The notes: generated by a model from the sequence alone, not told the origin. DNA of 64,000 nt from Agreia sp. VKM Ac-1783 (GCF_900177765.1 NZ_FXWI01000003.1:310001-374000), one strand, 5' to 3'. Shown: positions 51,343 through 60,859, numbered from the stretch's first letter. Translations and numbers: made by a program.

Positions 51343-52413
51343 GTGGATACGCATGATCTCGTGGTGGTGACCCAGCGGCGACGGCAGCATGTCGACGCGG
51401 TTCTCGACCGCTTCTTCGGGCTCGCAAAGTCGCGAGCTTCAGGCATCGGCCCTCGCTACGTCACCCTCTGGGAGACGCTCGAGAAGAACTCCGCCGGCGG
51501 CAAGCGGTTCCGGCCGTCGATGGTGCTGGCGGCATACGAGTCGTTCGGGGGAACGGACTCCGAGACGGCAGCCTATGTCGGAGCGGCCTTCGAACTGCTG
51601 CACACGGCACTCATCGTTCACGATGACGTGATCGACCGTGACTTCATCCGTCGAGGCGGTTTGAACGTGTCGGGAAGCTATCGCGATCTCGCGCAGACGG
51701 CGGGTATTCCGATTCCCACGGCAGAGCATCGCGGGCTCTCGGTCGCCGTCATCGCGGGCGATCTCGCTCTCTTCAATGCCTTCCGTCTCCTCGACCGCAG
51801 CGGGGTCGGTGGCGAGCTCCGCGAACGCCTGCACGAGATTCTCGACGAGGCCATGTTCGCCTCCGCCGCCGGCGAGCTGCTCGACGTCGACTTCTCGCTG
51901 CATCCGGATCCGCCGTCGGTCGACGACATCGTCGATATGGAGAGACTCAAGACGGCCGTGTACTCGTTCGAGACTCCTCTTCAGGCCGGAGCCGTGCTCG
52001 CGGGAGCCGACGATGCCGCCGTCGAGGCTCTCGGATCGTTCGGTCGCAATCTCGGCATCGCCTATCAGATCGTCGACGACCTCCTCGGCGTCTTCGGAGA
52101 CGAAGGCGACACCGGCAAGTCCACTCTCGGAGATCTCCGTGAGGGCAAGCGCACCGTGCTGATCGCCTACGCGGCCACGACCGAGCAGTGGTCTGAGATC
52201 GAGCCGCTGTTCGGCGATCCCGAGCTCGATGAGCAGGGCGCGAAGCACATCCGTGCTCTGCTCGAAGAAAGCGGAGCGCGGCGCTACGCCGAGGCGCTCG
52301 CGAGCGACTTCGCCAATCGCGCCTGGGAGCATCTGGCATCGGCCTCTCTTCCCGACTCCGTTCGCGCGGAGTTCCGCGGCTTCGTGTCGACGGTGCTGGA
52401 ACGGGTCAAATGA
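51343..52413 (+). CDS. crtE: Geranylgeranyl diphosphate synthase
   Basis: The 356-residue polyprenyl synthetase starts at GTG 51343, with no visible ribosome site and a short or absent leader. The first aspartate-rich motif is HDDVIDRD (D94, D95, D98) and the second is VDDLLGVFGD (D245, D246). GGKRFRPSM is also conserved. It makes the C20 precursor from IPP and DMAPP. It overlaps crtB by four bases. Confidence 0.93.
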   Translation: MDTHDLVVVTQRRRQHVDAVLDRFFGLAKSRASGIGPRYVTLWETLEKNSAGGKRFRPSMVLAAYESFGGTDSETAAYVGAAFELLHTALIVHDDVIDRDFIRRGGLNVSGSYRDLAQTAGIPIPTAEHRGLSVAVIAGDLALFNAFRLLDRSGVGGELRERLHEILDEAMFASAAGELLDVDFSLHPDPPSVDDIVDMERLKTAVYSFETPLQAGAVLAGADDAAVEALGSFGRNLGIAYQIVDDLLGVFGDEGDTGKSTLGDLREGKRTVLIAYAATTEQWSEIEPLFGDPELDEQGAKHIRALLEESGARRYAEALASDFANRAWEHLASASLPDSVRAEFRGFVSTVLERVK

Positions 52414-53285
52414 CTCAGCAACGCTCTCTGTACGACCGCGTCGCCATGGAGGCATCGGCCGTCGTCATTCGCCGATACTCCACATCGTTCGGGCTCGCCT
52501 CCAAGCTCTTGGCGCAGCCGGTCCGCCAGCACGTCGAGAACATCTACGCACTCGTGCGGCTCGCCGATGAGGTCGTCGATGGCGTCGCCGCGGAGGCGTG
52601 CCTCGCGGCGGATGCCATCCGGTCTCAACTCGACACCCTCGAGGCAGAGACGAACGAGGCCATGCGATGCGGGTTCAGCACCAACCTCGTGGTGCACGCC
52701 TTCGCTCTGACGGCCCGTGAGACGGGGTTCGGCGAGGAGCTCACGGCTCCCTTCTACGCCTCGATGCGGGCCGATCTCAGCCAGACCGCACATACCCCGG
52801 AATCGTTCGAGCGCTACGTCTACGGTTCGGCCGAGGTCGTGGGGCTGATGTGCCTCAAGGCGTTCCTCGTCGGCCACCGCTACTCGGAGGCGGACGACGC
52901 CCGCCTCGTCGACGGCGCCCGCCATCTCGGTGCGGCCTTCCAGAAGATCAACTTCCTGCGTGACCTCGCCGCCGACTTCACCGCGCTCGGTCGCAGCTAC
53001 TTTCCCGGCGTCGACGTCGACTCGTTCACCGAGGCGCAGAAGACCGCGATCATCGACGACATCCAGAACGACCTCGACATCGCCTGCAGCACGCTCACGC
53101 TTCTGCCGTCGTCGTCCCGTCGTGCGGTGGTGCTCGCGCAGGGCCTCTTCGCCGAACTCACTCGCCGCCTGCGAGAAACGCCCGCGTCGGTCTTGGTGAC
53201 CACCCGCATCCGCGTGCCCAACCCAGTTAAAATGCGAATCGCGGCCCTTGCAGCCGCGGGTCGTCTACCGAAGGAGCACGAGTGA
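52410..53285 (+). CDS. crtB: Phytoene synthase
   Basis: The 291-residue enzyme condenses two geranylgeranyl diphosphates. The metal-binding motifs are DEVVDG (53-58) and RDLAADF (184-190), with the YGSAEVVGLM segment between. It is helical and soluble or peripherally bound. It overlaps crtE and crtI by four bases, showing translational coupling. Confidence 0.94.
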   Translation: MTQQRSLYDRVAMEASAVVIRRYSTSFGLASKLLAQPVRQHVENIYALVRLADEVVDGVAAEACLAADAIRSQLDTLEAETNEAMRCGFSTNLVVHAFALTARETGFGEELTAPFYASMRADLSQTAHTPESFERYVYGSAEVVGLMCLKAFLVGHRYSEADDARLVDGARHLGAAFQKINFLRDLAADFTALGRSYFPGVDVDSFTEAQKTAIIDDIQNDLDIACSTLTLLPSSSRRAVVLAQGLFAELTRRLRETPASVLVTTRIRVPNPVKMRIAALAAAGRLPKEHE

Positions 53286-55225
53286 CCACCGCCATCCCCG
53301 CCGGCTCAGAAGCCGATCCGAAGGGCGCGCCCCGACGGGCGATCGTGATCGGCGGCGGCATCAGCGGCTTGGCGAGCGCCGCGCTTCTGGCTCGCGAGGG
53401 CTACTCGGTGACGGTCCTCGAGAAGCAGGCGTCTGTCGGCGGCCGAGCCGGAGTCTGGAAGAAGGACGGGTTCACCTTCGACACGGGCCCGTCGTGGTAC
53501 CTGATGCCCGAGGTCTTCGACCACTTCTACAAGCTCATGGGCACGTCGGCCGCTGAGCAGCTCGATCTCACCCGCCTCGACCCCGGCTACCGCGTCTTCT
53601 TCGAGGGCGAAGAGACCACGGTCGACATCCGCAGCGATCTCGACTCCAATCTCGAGTTGTTCGAGTCGATCGAGCCCGGCGCCGGCGTGAAGATGGCCGG
53701 CTACCTGGACTCCGCCGCCGAGACCTACGAGCTCGCCAAGAAGTACTTCCTTTACTCCACCTTCGAAGATCTCAGGCCGCTCGCGGTAGGCCCGGTGGTC
53801 AGCCGCACGCCCAGGCTCATACGCCTCCTCACCGAGACGCTGGCGAGCTTTGCGGGCCGCGCGGTGCACGACCGCAGGCTGCAGCAGATCCTCGGGTACC
53901 CCGCCGTCTTCCTCGGATCGTCGCCGTATGCCGCTCCGAGCATGTACCACCTGATGAGCCACCTCGACATGAACGATGGCGTGCTCTACCCCCAGGGCGG
54001 ATTCGGCCAGGTGATCGCCAGCATCGCGAACATCGCCCGAGATGCGGGCGTCGAGATCCACACGGGAGCGACCGTCACGCGCATCGTCCTCGAGCTCGAT
54101 CCGGCGCTTCGAGCGCCGGAACCCGAGAAGAGCGTCTACGACTACGAGACCACCGAGTTCGACACGAACGTGATCGACCGCGACGAGTTGCGGCGCGTTC
54201 TGGCCGGCGAGGTGGATGCGCACGGCAATGGCGTCGCCGCGGCCCCGAGCGGCCCCGGCACCTCGACGGCCGGCGCAGGCGCCGCAGCCGATTCGGCGAC
54301 CCCGCCACGCGCATCCGATCGCAGCCGTGTCGGTGGCGTGCACTACCTCGACGAGGAGGGCCGGGCTCACGAGCTCGAGGCCGAGCTGGTCGTGGCCACG
54401 GCCGACCTGCGCCACGTCGAGACCACCATGCTGCTGCCCGAGCTGCAGACCTACCCCGAGTCGTACTGGCAGAAGAAGACGGCCGGCCCCAGCGCCGTGC
54501 TGGTCTACCTCGGTGTCACAGGCGAGCTTCCCGAGCTGGCGCACCACTCACTGTTCTTCACGAAAGACTGGAAGGGCGACTTCGGCAAGATCTTCGGTGC
54601 GAGCAAGTTCGGCCGCTTCGGGCCCAAGGGTCCGACCTCGGTTCCCGAGCCCGCCTCGATCTATGTGTGCCGCCCGAGCGCCACCGACAGCGGTGTCGCT
54701 CCCGAGGGGCACGAGAACATCTTCATCCTGGTTCCGATCCCTGCCGATCCGGGCATCGGACACGGCGGCGAAGATGGCCAGGGGGATGCGCGGGTCGAGA
54801 AGATCGCCGACGCCGCAATCGCGCAGGTGGCCGAGTGGGCCGGTGTCCCCGACCTCGCAGAGCGCATCGTGGTGCGGCGCACCATGGGCCCAGCAGACTT
54901 CGTCGACGACCTCAACTCGTGGAAGGGCACGGCTCTCGGCCCGGCCCACACGCTGGGACAGAGCGCGTTCTTCCGCGCGGGCAACGTGTCGAAGAAGGTG
55001 GACGGCCTGGTCTACGCCGGTGGATCCACGATTCCCGGAATCGGACTGCCCATGTGTCTGATCAGCGCGGAGCTCGTGATCAAGCGGTTGCGCGGCGATA
55101 CGTCGACGGGTGCCCTGGCGGAGCCCGCAGACGAGACCGCAGAGATCGCGCCGTTGACGTATCCCGCCGAGGCGTCGACCGACACGTCGGCCGACACCGC
55201 CGTTGTGGCGGAGCCCGGCGACTGA
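53282..55225 (+). CDS. crtI: Phytoene desaturase with two low-complexity insertions
   Basis: The 647-residue protein is about 100 residues longer than usual. The FAD site GGGISGL (24-30) opens the domain, FTFDTGPSWYLMPEVFD follows, and the C-terminal family block GGSTIPGIGLPMCL is present. It carries phytoene to lycopene. The extra length is in a Pro/Ala/Gly/Ser-rich insert at about 273-348, splitting a beta strand pair, and in a Thr/Ala/Glu-rich C-terminal tail. The frame is intact through both. Confidence 0.94.
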   Translation: MTTAIPAGSEADPKGAPRRAIVIGGGISGLASAALLAREGYSVTVLEKQASVGGRAGVWKKDGFTFDTGPSWYLMPEVFDHFYKLMGTSAAEQLDLTRLDPGYRVFFEGEETTVDIRSDLDSNLELFESIEPGAGVKMAGYLDSAAETYELAKKYFLYSTFEDLRPLAVGPVVSRTPRLIRLLTETLASFAGRAVHDRRLQQILGYPAVFLGSSPYAAPSMYHLMSHLDMNDGVLYPQGGFGQVIASIANIARDAGVEIHTGATVTRIVLELDPALRAPEPEKSVYDYETTEFDTNVIDRDELRRVLAGEVDAHGNGVAAAPSGPGTSTAGAGAAADSATPPRASDRSRVGGVHYLDEEGRAHELEAELVVATADLRHVETTMLLPELQTYPESYWQKKTAGPSAVLVYLGVTGELPELAHHSLFFTKDWKGDFGKIFGASKFGRFGPKGPTSVPEPASIYVCRPSATDSGVAPEGHENIFILVPIPADPGIGHGGEDGQGDARVEKIADAAIAQVAEWAGVPDLAERIVVRRTMGPADFVDDLNSWKGTALGPAHTLGQSAFFRAGNVSKKVDGLVYAGGSTIPGIGLPMCLISAELVIKRLRGDTSTGALAEPADETAEIAPLTYPAEASTDTSADTAVVAEPGD

Positions 55226-55569
55226 TGGGTCTGCTCTACCTGCTCGCTCTTCTCGTCTCGATCACGGGCATGGTGGTGCTCGACCGACGATTCACGCTCT
55301 TCTTCTTTCGTGACGCTCGACGGGCATCCATCGTTCTGGCCGCGGGTCTGGCGTTCTTCATCGCGTGGGATCTGGCGGGCATCGGTTTCGGCATCTTCTT
55401 CCGTGGTGAGACCTCGTTCATGACGGGGCTGCAGCTGGCCCCCGAGCTGCCGGTCGAGGAGCTCTTCTTTCTGACACTGCTCTGCTACCTCGCCATGAAT
55501 CTGTTCGGTTTCCTGACGCGGCAGCGAGTCACCGCCGCTTCCGCGCGGAGCGCGGCGGTGCGCTCGTGA
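55225..55569 (+). CDS. crtYe: C50 carotenoid epsilon/gamma-cyclase subunit e
   Basis: The 114-residue membrane protein has three helices (YLLALLVSITGMVVLDRRFTL; SIVLAAGLAFFIAWDLAGIGF; LPVEELFFLTLLCYLAMNLF) with the PxE(E)L motif of heterodimeric lycopene-type cyclases. It works with the next gene's product to close the rings of the C50 chain. It overlaps crtI by one base. Confidence 0.9.
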   Translation: MGLLYLLALLVSITGMVVLDRRFTLFFFRDARRASIVLAAGLAFFIAWDLAGIGFGIFFRGETSFMTGLQLAPELPVEELFFLTLLCYLAMNLFGFLTRQRVTAASARSAAVRS

Positions 55570-55880
55570 ATTACTGGAGCCTCAACGCGATCTTCCTCGC
55601 TGTCGTCGCGCTGGTCGCGATCGGCGCTGCCGTACGCATCCGGAGCACGAAGCCGTGGGTCGCGATCGCGATCACCCTCGGCGTGCTCCTCGTGATGACG
55701 GCGGTCTTCGACAACGTCATGATCGGCGTGGGGCTCGTCGGCTACGAGCCCTCGCTCATCTCGGGCGCGTTCATCGGTATCGCTCCGCTCGAAGACTTCG
55801 CGTACGCGGTGGCCGCGGCGATCCTGCTGCCGTCGCTCTGGATGCTGCTGCCCGCGCGAGAACGCGAGACGCGCGCATGA
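55566..55880 (+). CDS. crtYf: C50 carotenoid cyclase subunit f
   Basis: The 104-residue membrane protein has three helices (AIFLAVVALVAIGAAVRI; AIAITLGVLLVMTAVFDNVMI; PLEDFAYAVAAAILLPSLWML) with the conserved PLEDF motif. It is the partner of crtYe. Overlaps with both neighbours are four bases. Confidence 0.9.
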   Translation: MNYWSLNAIFLAVVALVAIGAAVRIRSTKPWVAIAITLGVLLVMTAVFDNVMIGVGLVGYEPSLISGAFIGIAPLEDFAYAVAAAILLPSLWMLLPARERETRA

Positions 55881-56737
55881 TTCGCCAACTGCTCCTGTCG
55901 TCGAGGCCCCTGTCGTGGGTCAACACGGCATTCCCGTTCGCAGCCGGCTACCTGCTGGTCACCCGCGAGGTCGACCTCGTCTTCGTGCTGGGAACGCTGT
56001 ACTTCCTGATCCCCTACAACCTCGCGATGTACGGTATCAACGACGTCTTCGACTACGAGTCCGACATGCGCAACCCGCGCAAGGGCGGGGTCGAAGGCGC
56101 GGTGCTCGACAAGTCGCTGCACCGCATCACCCTGTGGGCCGTCGTGATCACGAATGTGCCGTTCGTGGTGTTCCTCGTCGCGGTCGGCTCGCCCCTGTCG
56201 TGGCTGGTGCTCGCTGTGAGTCTGTTCGCGGTGCTCGCCTACAGCGCTCCGAAGCTGCGGTTCAAAGAGCGCCCCTTCATCGACTCGCTCACCTCGAGCA
56301 CGCACTTCGTGAGCCCGGCCGTCTACGGTCTCGTGTTGGCCGGGGCCGCGTTCACGCCCGCTCTCTGGGCCGTGCTCGCCGCCTTCTTCTTGTGGGGTGT
56401 GGCCAGCCATGCGTTCGGTGCGGTGCAGGACATCGTCGCCGACAGGGAGGGCGGCATCTCGTCGATCGCCACCGTCATCGGGGGTGCATCCACGGTGCGC
56501 ATCGCCTTCGTGGCGTATCTGCTGGGCGGCGTGCTCATGCTCTTCACGACGTGGCCGGGCCCGCTGGGAAGCGTGCTGGTTCTGCCCTACGCACTCAGCG
56601 TTCTGCCCTACTGGTCGATCGCCGACGCTGATGCTGAGCGTGCGAACACCGGGTGGCGCCGCTTCCTGACGTTCAACTTCGTGTGCGGTTTCGTGGTGAC
56701 GATGCTGCTGATCTGGCTCTGGGTGCTGGTTCCCTAG
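55877..56737 (+). CDS. crtEb: Lycopene elongase (UbiA-type prenyltransferase)
   Basis: The 286-residue membrane protein has about eight helices. The first aspartate-rich motif is NDVFDYESDMRN (about 55-66) and the second is QDIVADREGG. It adds two C5 units to lycopene to give the C50 chain. It is the last gene of the carotenoid operon and ends within four bases of the opposing gene at 56734. Confidence 0.92.
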   Translation: MIRQLLLSSRPLSWVNTAFPFAAGYLLVTREVDLVFVLGTLYFLIPYNLAMYGINDVFDYESDMRNPRKGGVEGAVLDKSLHRITLWAVVITNVPFVVFLVAVGSPLSWLVLAVSLFAVLAYSAPKLRFKERPFIDSLTSSTHFVSPAVYGLVLAGAAFTPALWAVLAAFFLWGVASHAFGAVQDIVADREGGISSIATVIGGASTVRIAFVAYLLGGVLMLFTTWPGPLGSVLVLPYALSVLPYWSIADADAERANTGWRRFLTFNFVCGFVVTMLLIWLWVLVP

Positions 56738-57701
56738 GGTTCTTGCTCGTAGTGCAGGCCGGGCCACGTCGAGCTGCCCGTCCAGCCTCGCTTCTGCAGT
56801 TCGCTTTCGATCACGAGAATGATGTGGTGCGGCTGCTTCAGGTCTGCGCGCACGACGTCGATCGTCTTCCAGTCGATATCGTCGAGTTTGCGTTGTCGCC
56901 GGATGTCGTTCTCCCACGCATCCTGGCTCGTGGCGTGCACGAATCCCTTGTATTCGATGCCGAGGTTGTAGCCGCGGACGCGCAGATCCGGTGTTGCCAC
57001 GATGCGGCCGTTCTCGTCGTGCACAGGTTCGTTGACGATGAGTTCGGGAAAGCCGGCCCTCTGCAGCAGGAGCCGGAGTTCCGTCTCCTTGGGGGAGTCG
57101 ACCCTCTCCCGGATGGCGCCGAGGGCGCGGTCGATCATCGCCCTGTGGCGGCGCCCCGGGTGTGCTGCCGCTGCATCGCGCAAGCGTTGGACGGTCGTGA
57201 AGGGGCGTCGTGTGCCGTCGGGTCGGCGGAATCCGCGCAGCAGGTAGTCGCCTGCGGCGACGAGTTCGAGCAAGTCGAGTTGTGTGGCGAGATCGAGCCA
57301 GGTCTGCTCGGCGGTGGATATCCGGAGCCCGCGAGAGTCGATCGGCGTGCAGCGGCCCGGGCCGGTGGAGTGGCCGAGAACGCCGCGCGCTCGCGGCGGA
57401 CGGCGGGGCCGCACTACGGTCACTGGATGTCGCTCGTCGTCTCGAGGCGCCGCGGGAGAGGGCATCCGTACAGGAGCGCAGCCGTGGAGTGGCTGACGTG
57501 CGAGTCCTCCGGAGCGACGGACTGCCAGGCCATGCAGCGCTCGCGCAGGCTCCTCGAGGTCGATGGCAGTCGAGCGCCGTGAAAAGGGGCGTAGAGGTCG
57601 GATGCGCGGAGTCTGCTCCGCGTCACGCCCCGACGCCGCGCGTCGCTGACGGAGAAGGGGCGTCCGTCAAGATCGTGGGGCAGGGGCGAAGCGTTCGGCA
57701 T
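56734..57701 (-). pseudogene. Frameshifted Vsr/DUF559-like endonuclease-fold protein
   Basis: Two overlapping frames together give one protein. The N-terminal half (57701 to about 57424) has a helix-turn-helix-like region (FSVSDARRRGVTRSRLRASD) and HSTAALLYGCPLPRRLE. The C-terminal half (57465 to 56734) has RARGVLGH and a nuclease-like core (ATPDLRVRGYNLGIEYKGFVH). The frames join if one base is added at about 57423/57424, which restores DI-H-VTVV. So it is broken by one base, or there is a sequencing error. Intact relatives resemble AbiEi-type antitoxins fused to DUF559/Vsr-like domains. The 270 bp upstream show no clear gene. Confidence 0.75.
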
Positions 57702-57971
57702 CCGCCTAGCTTCGTCGAAGACGTTTCAGCGCGTCGCCCGTTCTCCACAGGGTCATGCCGCAGATGAACGCGACCTCTACGCAACACGAGATGACGCGTT
57801 TGGCGGGCACGAGCCTTCTCCACGTCGCCCTTCGCGACATCTCATGATGCGGCCGCTCGTCGGGAGCGAAGTGAGGTGGCATACATGGCTGATGCGAGGG
57901 GCGATTACCTCACCATCTGCGACACCTCACCTTTGCGGCGGGGTAGCGCAGGCGCGGATGCCGCGGGGCGG

Positions 57972-59429
57972 CTACTCCGCGGACGCCGCGGCGCGCAGAT
58001 CGGGCAGCTTCACGAACAGCATAAGCACCAGACCCACCGCGACGACGATCACGATGCCCAGGATTCCCCAGTACTGCGCTCCCGCAAGCGCGATGAACAG
58101 CGACCAGAGCCCGGGTGAGATGAAGCTCGCTGCTCGGCCGGTCGTGGCGTAGAGGCCGAAGATCTCGCCCTCGCGGCCCGCCGGCGACACGCGGGCGAGC
58201 AGTGACCGCGACGCGGTCTGAGCGGGACCCACGAAGAGACACAGGGCGAGACCGCCGATCCAGAACACGATCTTGCCGGCATCGTGCAGGGCGAAGACGC
58301 CGGTGCCCGCGACGACGAGGCCCACGAGCGAGAAGAGGATGACGGTGCGCGGCCCGAAGCGGTCGTCGAAACGCCCCGAGACGATCGTGCTCACACCCGC
58401 CACGAGGTTGGCGGCGATTCCGAACGCGACCACCTCGAGGAAGTCGAAGCCGAAGGTGCCCTTCGCGATGATCGCTCCGAAGGCGAAGACGCCGGCGAGC
58501 CCGTCTCGATAGACGGCGCTGGCCACGAGGAACCAGAACGTGTGACGGCTCTCGCGATAGAGCTGTGCGATGTCCTTCACGAGAACGACGTAGCTCGCGA
58601 AGAACCCCACTTTCGGTCCGACGGTACGCGCTGCCGGAAGCTCGGGCACGAACACGAAGATGGGAATCGCGAAGATGATCGTCCAGATGGCGCATCCGAC
58701 CGCGACGATACGGAACGGCAGCCCATCATCCTGCGGCAGCCCGAACCAGTCGGCGCTGTACGCAACGACGACCAGGATGAGGGCGACGATGCCTCCGATG
58801 TAGCCGAGACCCCATCCGAGCCCGCTAACGCGGCCGATCGTCTTCTTCGTCGATACCTGCACGAGCATCGCGTTGTAGTTCACTCCGGCGAGTTCACTGA
58901 AGACGCTTCCGATCGCGACGAGAGCGGCTCCGAGCACGAAGTAGCTCGGCTGGCCCTGCACGAAGAAGAGCGCCCCCATGCTCGCGATGAGCAGGATCGT
59001 GTAGAGAAGCAGCCCGGCTTTGCGGCTTCCCGCTCGGTCGGCCCGCTGGCCGAGAACGGGCGCGAGAACGAGGATGACCAGCCCGGCGATGAAGATGGCG
59101 AAGCCGAATCCGCTGGCAAGATCGGCGAGGCCTGCGACCTTGGCCGGTGCGTCATCGGGAAGCGCCGCGACGTCGGCAGGGAGGAAGACGTCGGTGGTCA
59201 GATACAGAGCCGTGAAGATGAACGTGAGAATGACCGAGTTGTACGGCTGAGTCGCCCAATCCCAGAGTGCCCACGACCGCACCTGGCGCGCGGGAACGGG
59301 AGCGACCTGCAGATCGAGACCGACTGCGAGCGCGGCGCCGGTGTTGGCGGCCACGGGGATCCGGGGCGGTGCCGAGGGGTCGTGGGGGCCGGCCGGTTGC
59401 CCGGCTTCGCCGCCGGAATTCTGATTCAT
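57972..59429 (-). CDS. Atg22/UMF1-like MFS transporter
   Basis: The 485-residue form starts at ATG 59429. An upstream start at 59450 is less likely. The first 50 residues are soluble and Pro/Gly/Ala-rich. About twelve membrane helices follow. WALWDWATQPYNSVILTF at the first helix is the family hallmark, with LAPVLGQRADRAGSRK in loop 2-3. These proteins are vacuolar amino-acid effluxers in fungi; the bacterial substrates are unknown. Confidence 0.88.
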   Translation of the reverse strand: MNQNSGGEAGQPAGPHDPSAPPRIPVAANTGAALAVGLDLQVAPVPARQVRSWALWDWATQPYNSVILTFIFTALYLTTDVFLPADVAALPDDAPAKVAGLADLASGFGFAIFIAGLVILVLAPVLGQRADRAGSRKAGLLLYTILLIASMGALFFVQGQPSYFVLGAALVAIGSVFSELAGVNYNAMLVQVSTKKTIGRVSGLGWGLGYIGGIVALILVVVAYSADWFGLPQDDGLPFRIVAVGCAIWTIIFAIPIFVFVPELPAARTVGPKVGFFASYVVLVKDIAQLYRESRHTFWFLVASAVYRDGLAGVFAFGAIIAKGTFGFDFLEVVAFGIAANLVAGVSTIVSGRFDDRFGPRTVILFSLVGLVVAGTGVFALHDAGKIVFWIGGLALCLFVGPAQTASRSLLARVSPAGREGEIFGLYATTGRAASFISPGLWSLFIALAGAQYWGILGIVIVVAVGLVLMLFVKLPDLRAAASAE

Positions 59430-59530
59430 GCTCACACAGTAGCCGCGCAATGCGTCGAGGCAGCAGACAACTCGGCAACGCTCGATGAATCGGTCGAGGC
59501 GCGCGTGGTCCGGGGGCTACTATTGCGTGC

Positions 59531-60742
59531 ATGAACCGGCACCGGGGGGGCCTCTTCGGCCGGGCGCGCGGCGGGGACACGGCTGATCTGCGCGAGCATA
59601 ATCTCGCGCTCGTGCTGCGATACCTGCGAGACAACGGACCATCGTCGCGGGCGCAGATCGCCGCCTCGTCGACGCTCGGGCTCTCGACGCTGACAGGCAT
59701 GATCAGCGACTTGAAAGCGCTCGAGCTCGTGAACGAGGGACTCGCGCCGACGCAGTCGCGTCTCGGACGACCCACGCACTCCGTCTCGCTCTCTGGCGAC
59801 GCCTGGGTCGTCGCGGGTCTCCGGTTGGATGTCGATGGTGTGCAGGCGAAGACCGCCACGGTGGGCGGCGATCACCTCGGCAGCTACGCCGACAGGTCTG
59901 ATCTGCGCGGCGGCGATGCTGCGCCGGCAATTCGGATGCTGCGGGCCGCGATCGACTGGATCGTCGAGTCGATAGACCCGCACCGCACCCTGACGGCCAT
60001 CACCGTCGCGGTGCCCGGAGTCATCTCGCCGTGCGGCGATCACGTCGCGCGGTCCGAGTCGCTCGGCTGGAGCAACATCGACCTTCTCACGGCCGTGCGC
60101 GAGCAGCTCCTGGCCGGCGGATGCGGTGCGGTCGTGGTCGAACTCGACCGCGACAGCGCGGTGGCCGCGCTCGGGCTGGCGCGGGGCGAGTTGCGTGAGC
60201 GCATCGGCCGCCGCACGGCGCTGTACTTCGGGGGAGAGCGAACCGTCAGCGGCGCCGTCCTCCTCGGGGGCGAACCGATGCACTCCGGTTCGTCGGGCGA
60301 AGCGGACTTCGCCCGCATCTGTGTTTCGGTCGACGGAGGAGGAGTGGAGCGCCTCGGCGGGGTAGTGGGGCTGGCGGCGCTGCTCGCAGCGGCCTCCGTG
60401 CATGACCAAGAGGACGCGGACACGCTCGTCGACCGCTTTCCCCGAGACGCCCTCGCCGCATTCGTGTCGGCGTTGGCCGAGGGCGACGAAAGGGCGGCAT
60501 CGGTGCTCACGTCTGCCATGACGTCGCTCGCGCAGGCGATCGAATCCGCCGTCGCCGTGGTCGGTGCCGAGGTCGTGATGCTCGACGGATATCTGGGCGT
60601 GCTGGCGTCGCTCGTCGACCCGCCGGTCGACGCGGCCGTCGACGTGATCGCCCTCGCGTCGCATCCCTCTCGAATCGTCGACGGGGCCGTCTTCGCGGCC
60701 AGAGACGCACGCCTGGCGCAACCCTTGCGCATCCGGAACTGA
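59531..60742 (+). CDS. ROK-family transcriptional regulator
   Basis: The 403-residue protein has an N-terminal winged helix (about 20-85; SSRAQIAASSTLGLSTLTGM) and a ROK sugar-kinase-like domain (about 90-395). The kinase-type Asp is kept (VELDRDSAVAALG), but the cysteine-rich zinc motif of ROK repressors is replaced by GGEPMHSGSSGEADF without cysteines. So sugar binding without the usual zinc is likely. It has no adjacent sugar gene. It is divergent from the Atg22-like transporter. Confidence 0.9.
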   Translation: MNRHRGGLFGRARGGDTADLREHNLALVLRYLRDNGPSSRAQIAASSTLGLSTLTGMISDLKALELVNEGLAPTQSRLGRPTHSVSLSGDAWVVAGLRLDVDGVQAKTATVGGDHLGSYADRSDLRGGDAAPAIRMLRAAIDWIVESIDPHRTLTAITVAVPGVISPCGDHVARSESLGWSNIDLLTAVREQLLAGGCGAVVVELDRDSAVAALGLARGELRERIGRRTALYFGGERTVSGAVLLGGEPMHSGSSGEADFARICVSVDGGGVERLGGVVGLAALLAAASVHDQEDADTLVDRFPRDALAAFVSALAEGDERAASVLTSAMTSLAQAIESAVAVVGAEVVMLDGYLGVLASLVDPPVDAAVDVIALASHPSRIVDGAVFAARDARLAQPLRIRN

Positions 60743-60775
60743 CGGTGTGCGGCGCGCTATCGGCGCGCGACCAAA

Positions 60776-60859
60776 CTTGAGTCGACCTAGCTCAACTTTA
60801 GCTGTGAGTGCTTGACATTGATTTCGCTCGCTGGCAAGCTTGAGTCAACAAGGCTCAAC
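60776..60859 (+). promoter_or_regulatory. Two HAIR (HspR) sites and dnaK promoter
   Basis: cttgagt-N7-gctcaac occurs at 60776-60796 and 60839-60859, close to the HAIR consensus CTTGAGT-N7-ACTCAAG. A ttgaca -35 element lies between them at 60812-60817, and the second site covers the start region of transcription. HspR bound here would repress dnaK-grpE-dnaJ until heat shock. Confidence 0.8.

Noticed and set aside
57420-57465. Programmed frameshifting in the endonuclease-like gene
   Set aside because: No slippery heptamer or downstream structure is evident. A simple one-base loss or error explains the break better.
57702-57971. Small open frames in the gap after the Atg22-like transporter gene
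   Set aside because: They lack ribosome sites and have skewed composition. No gene or strong hairpin was supported in this 270-bp gap.
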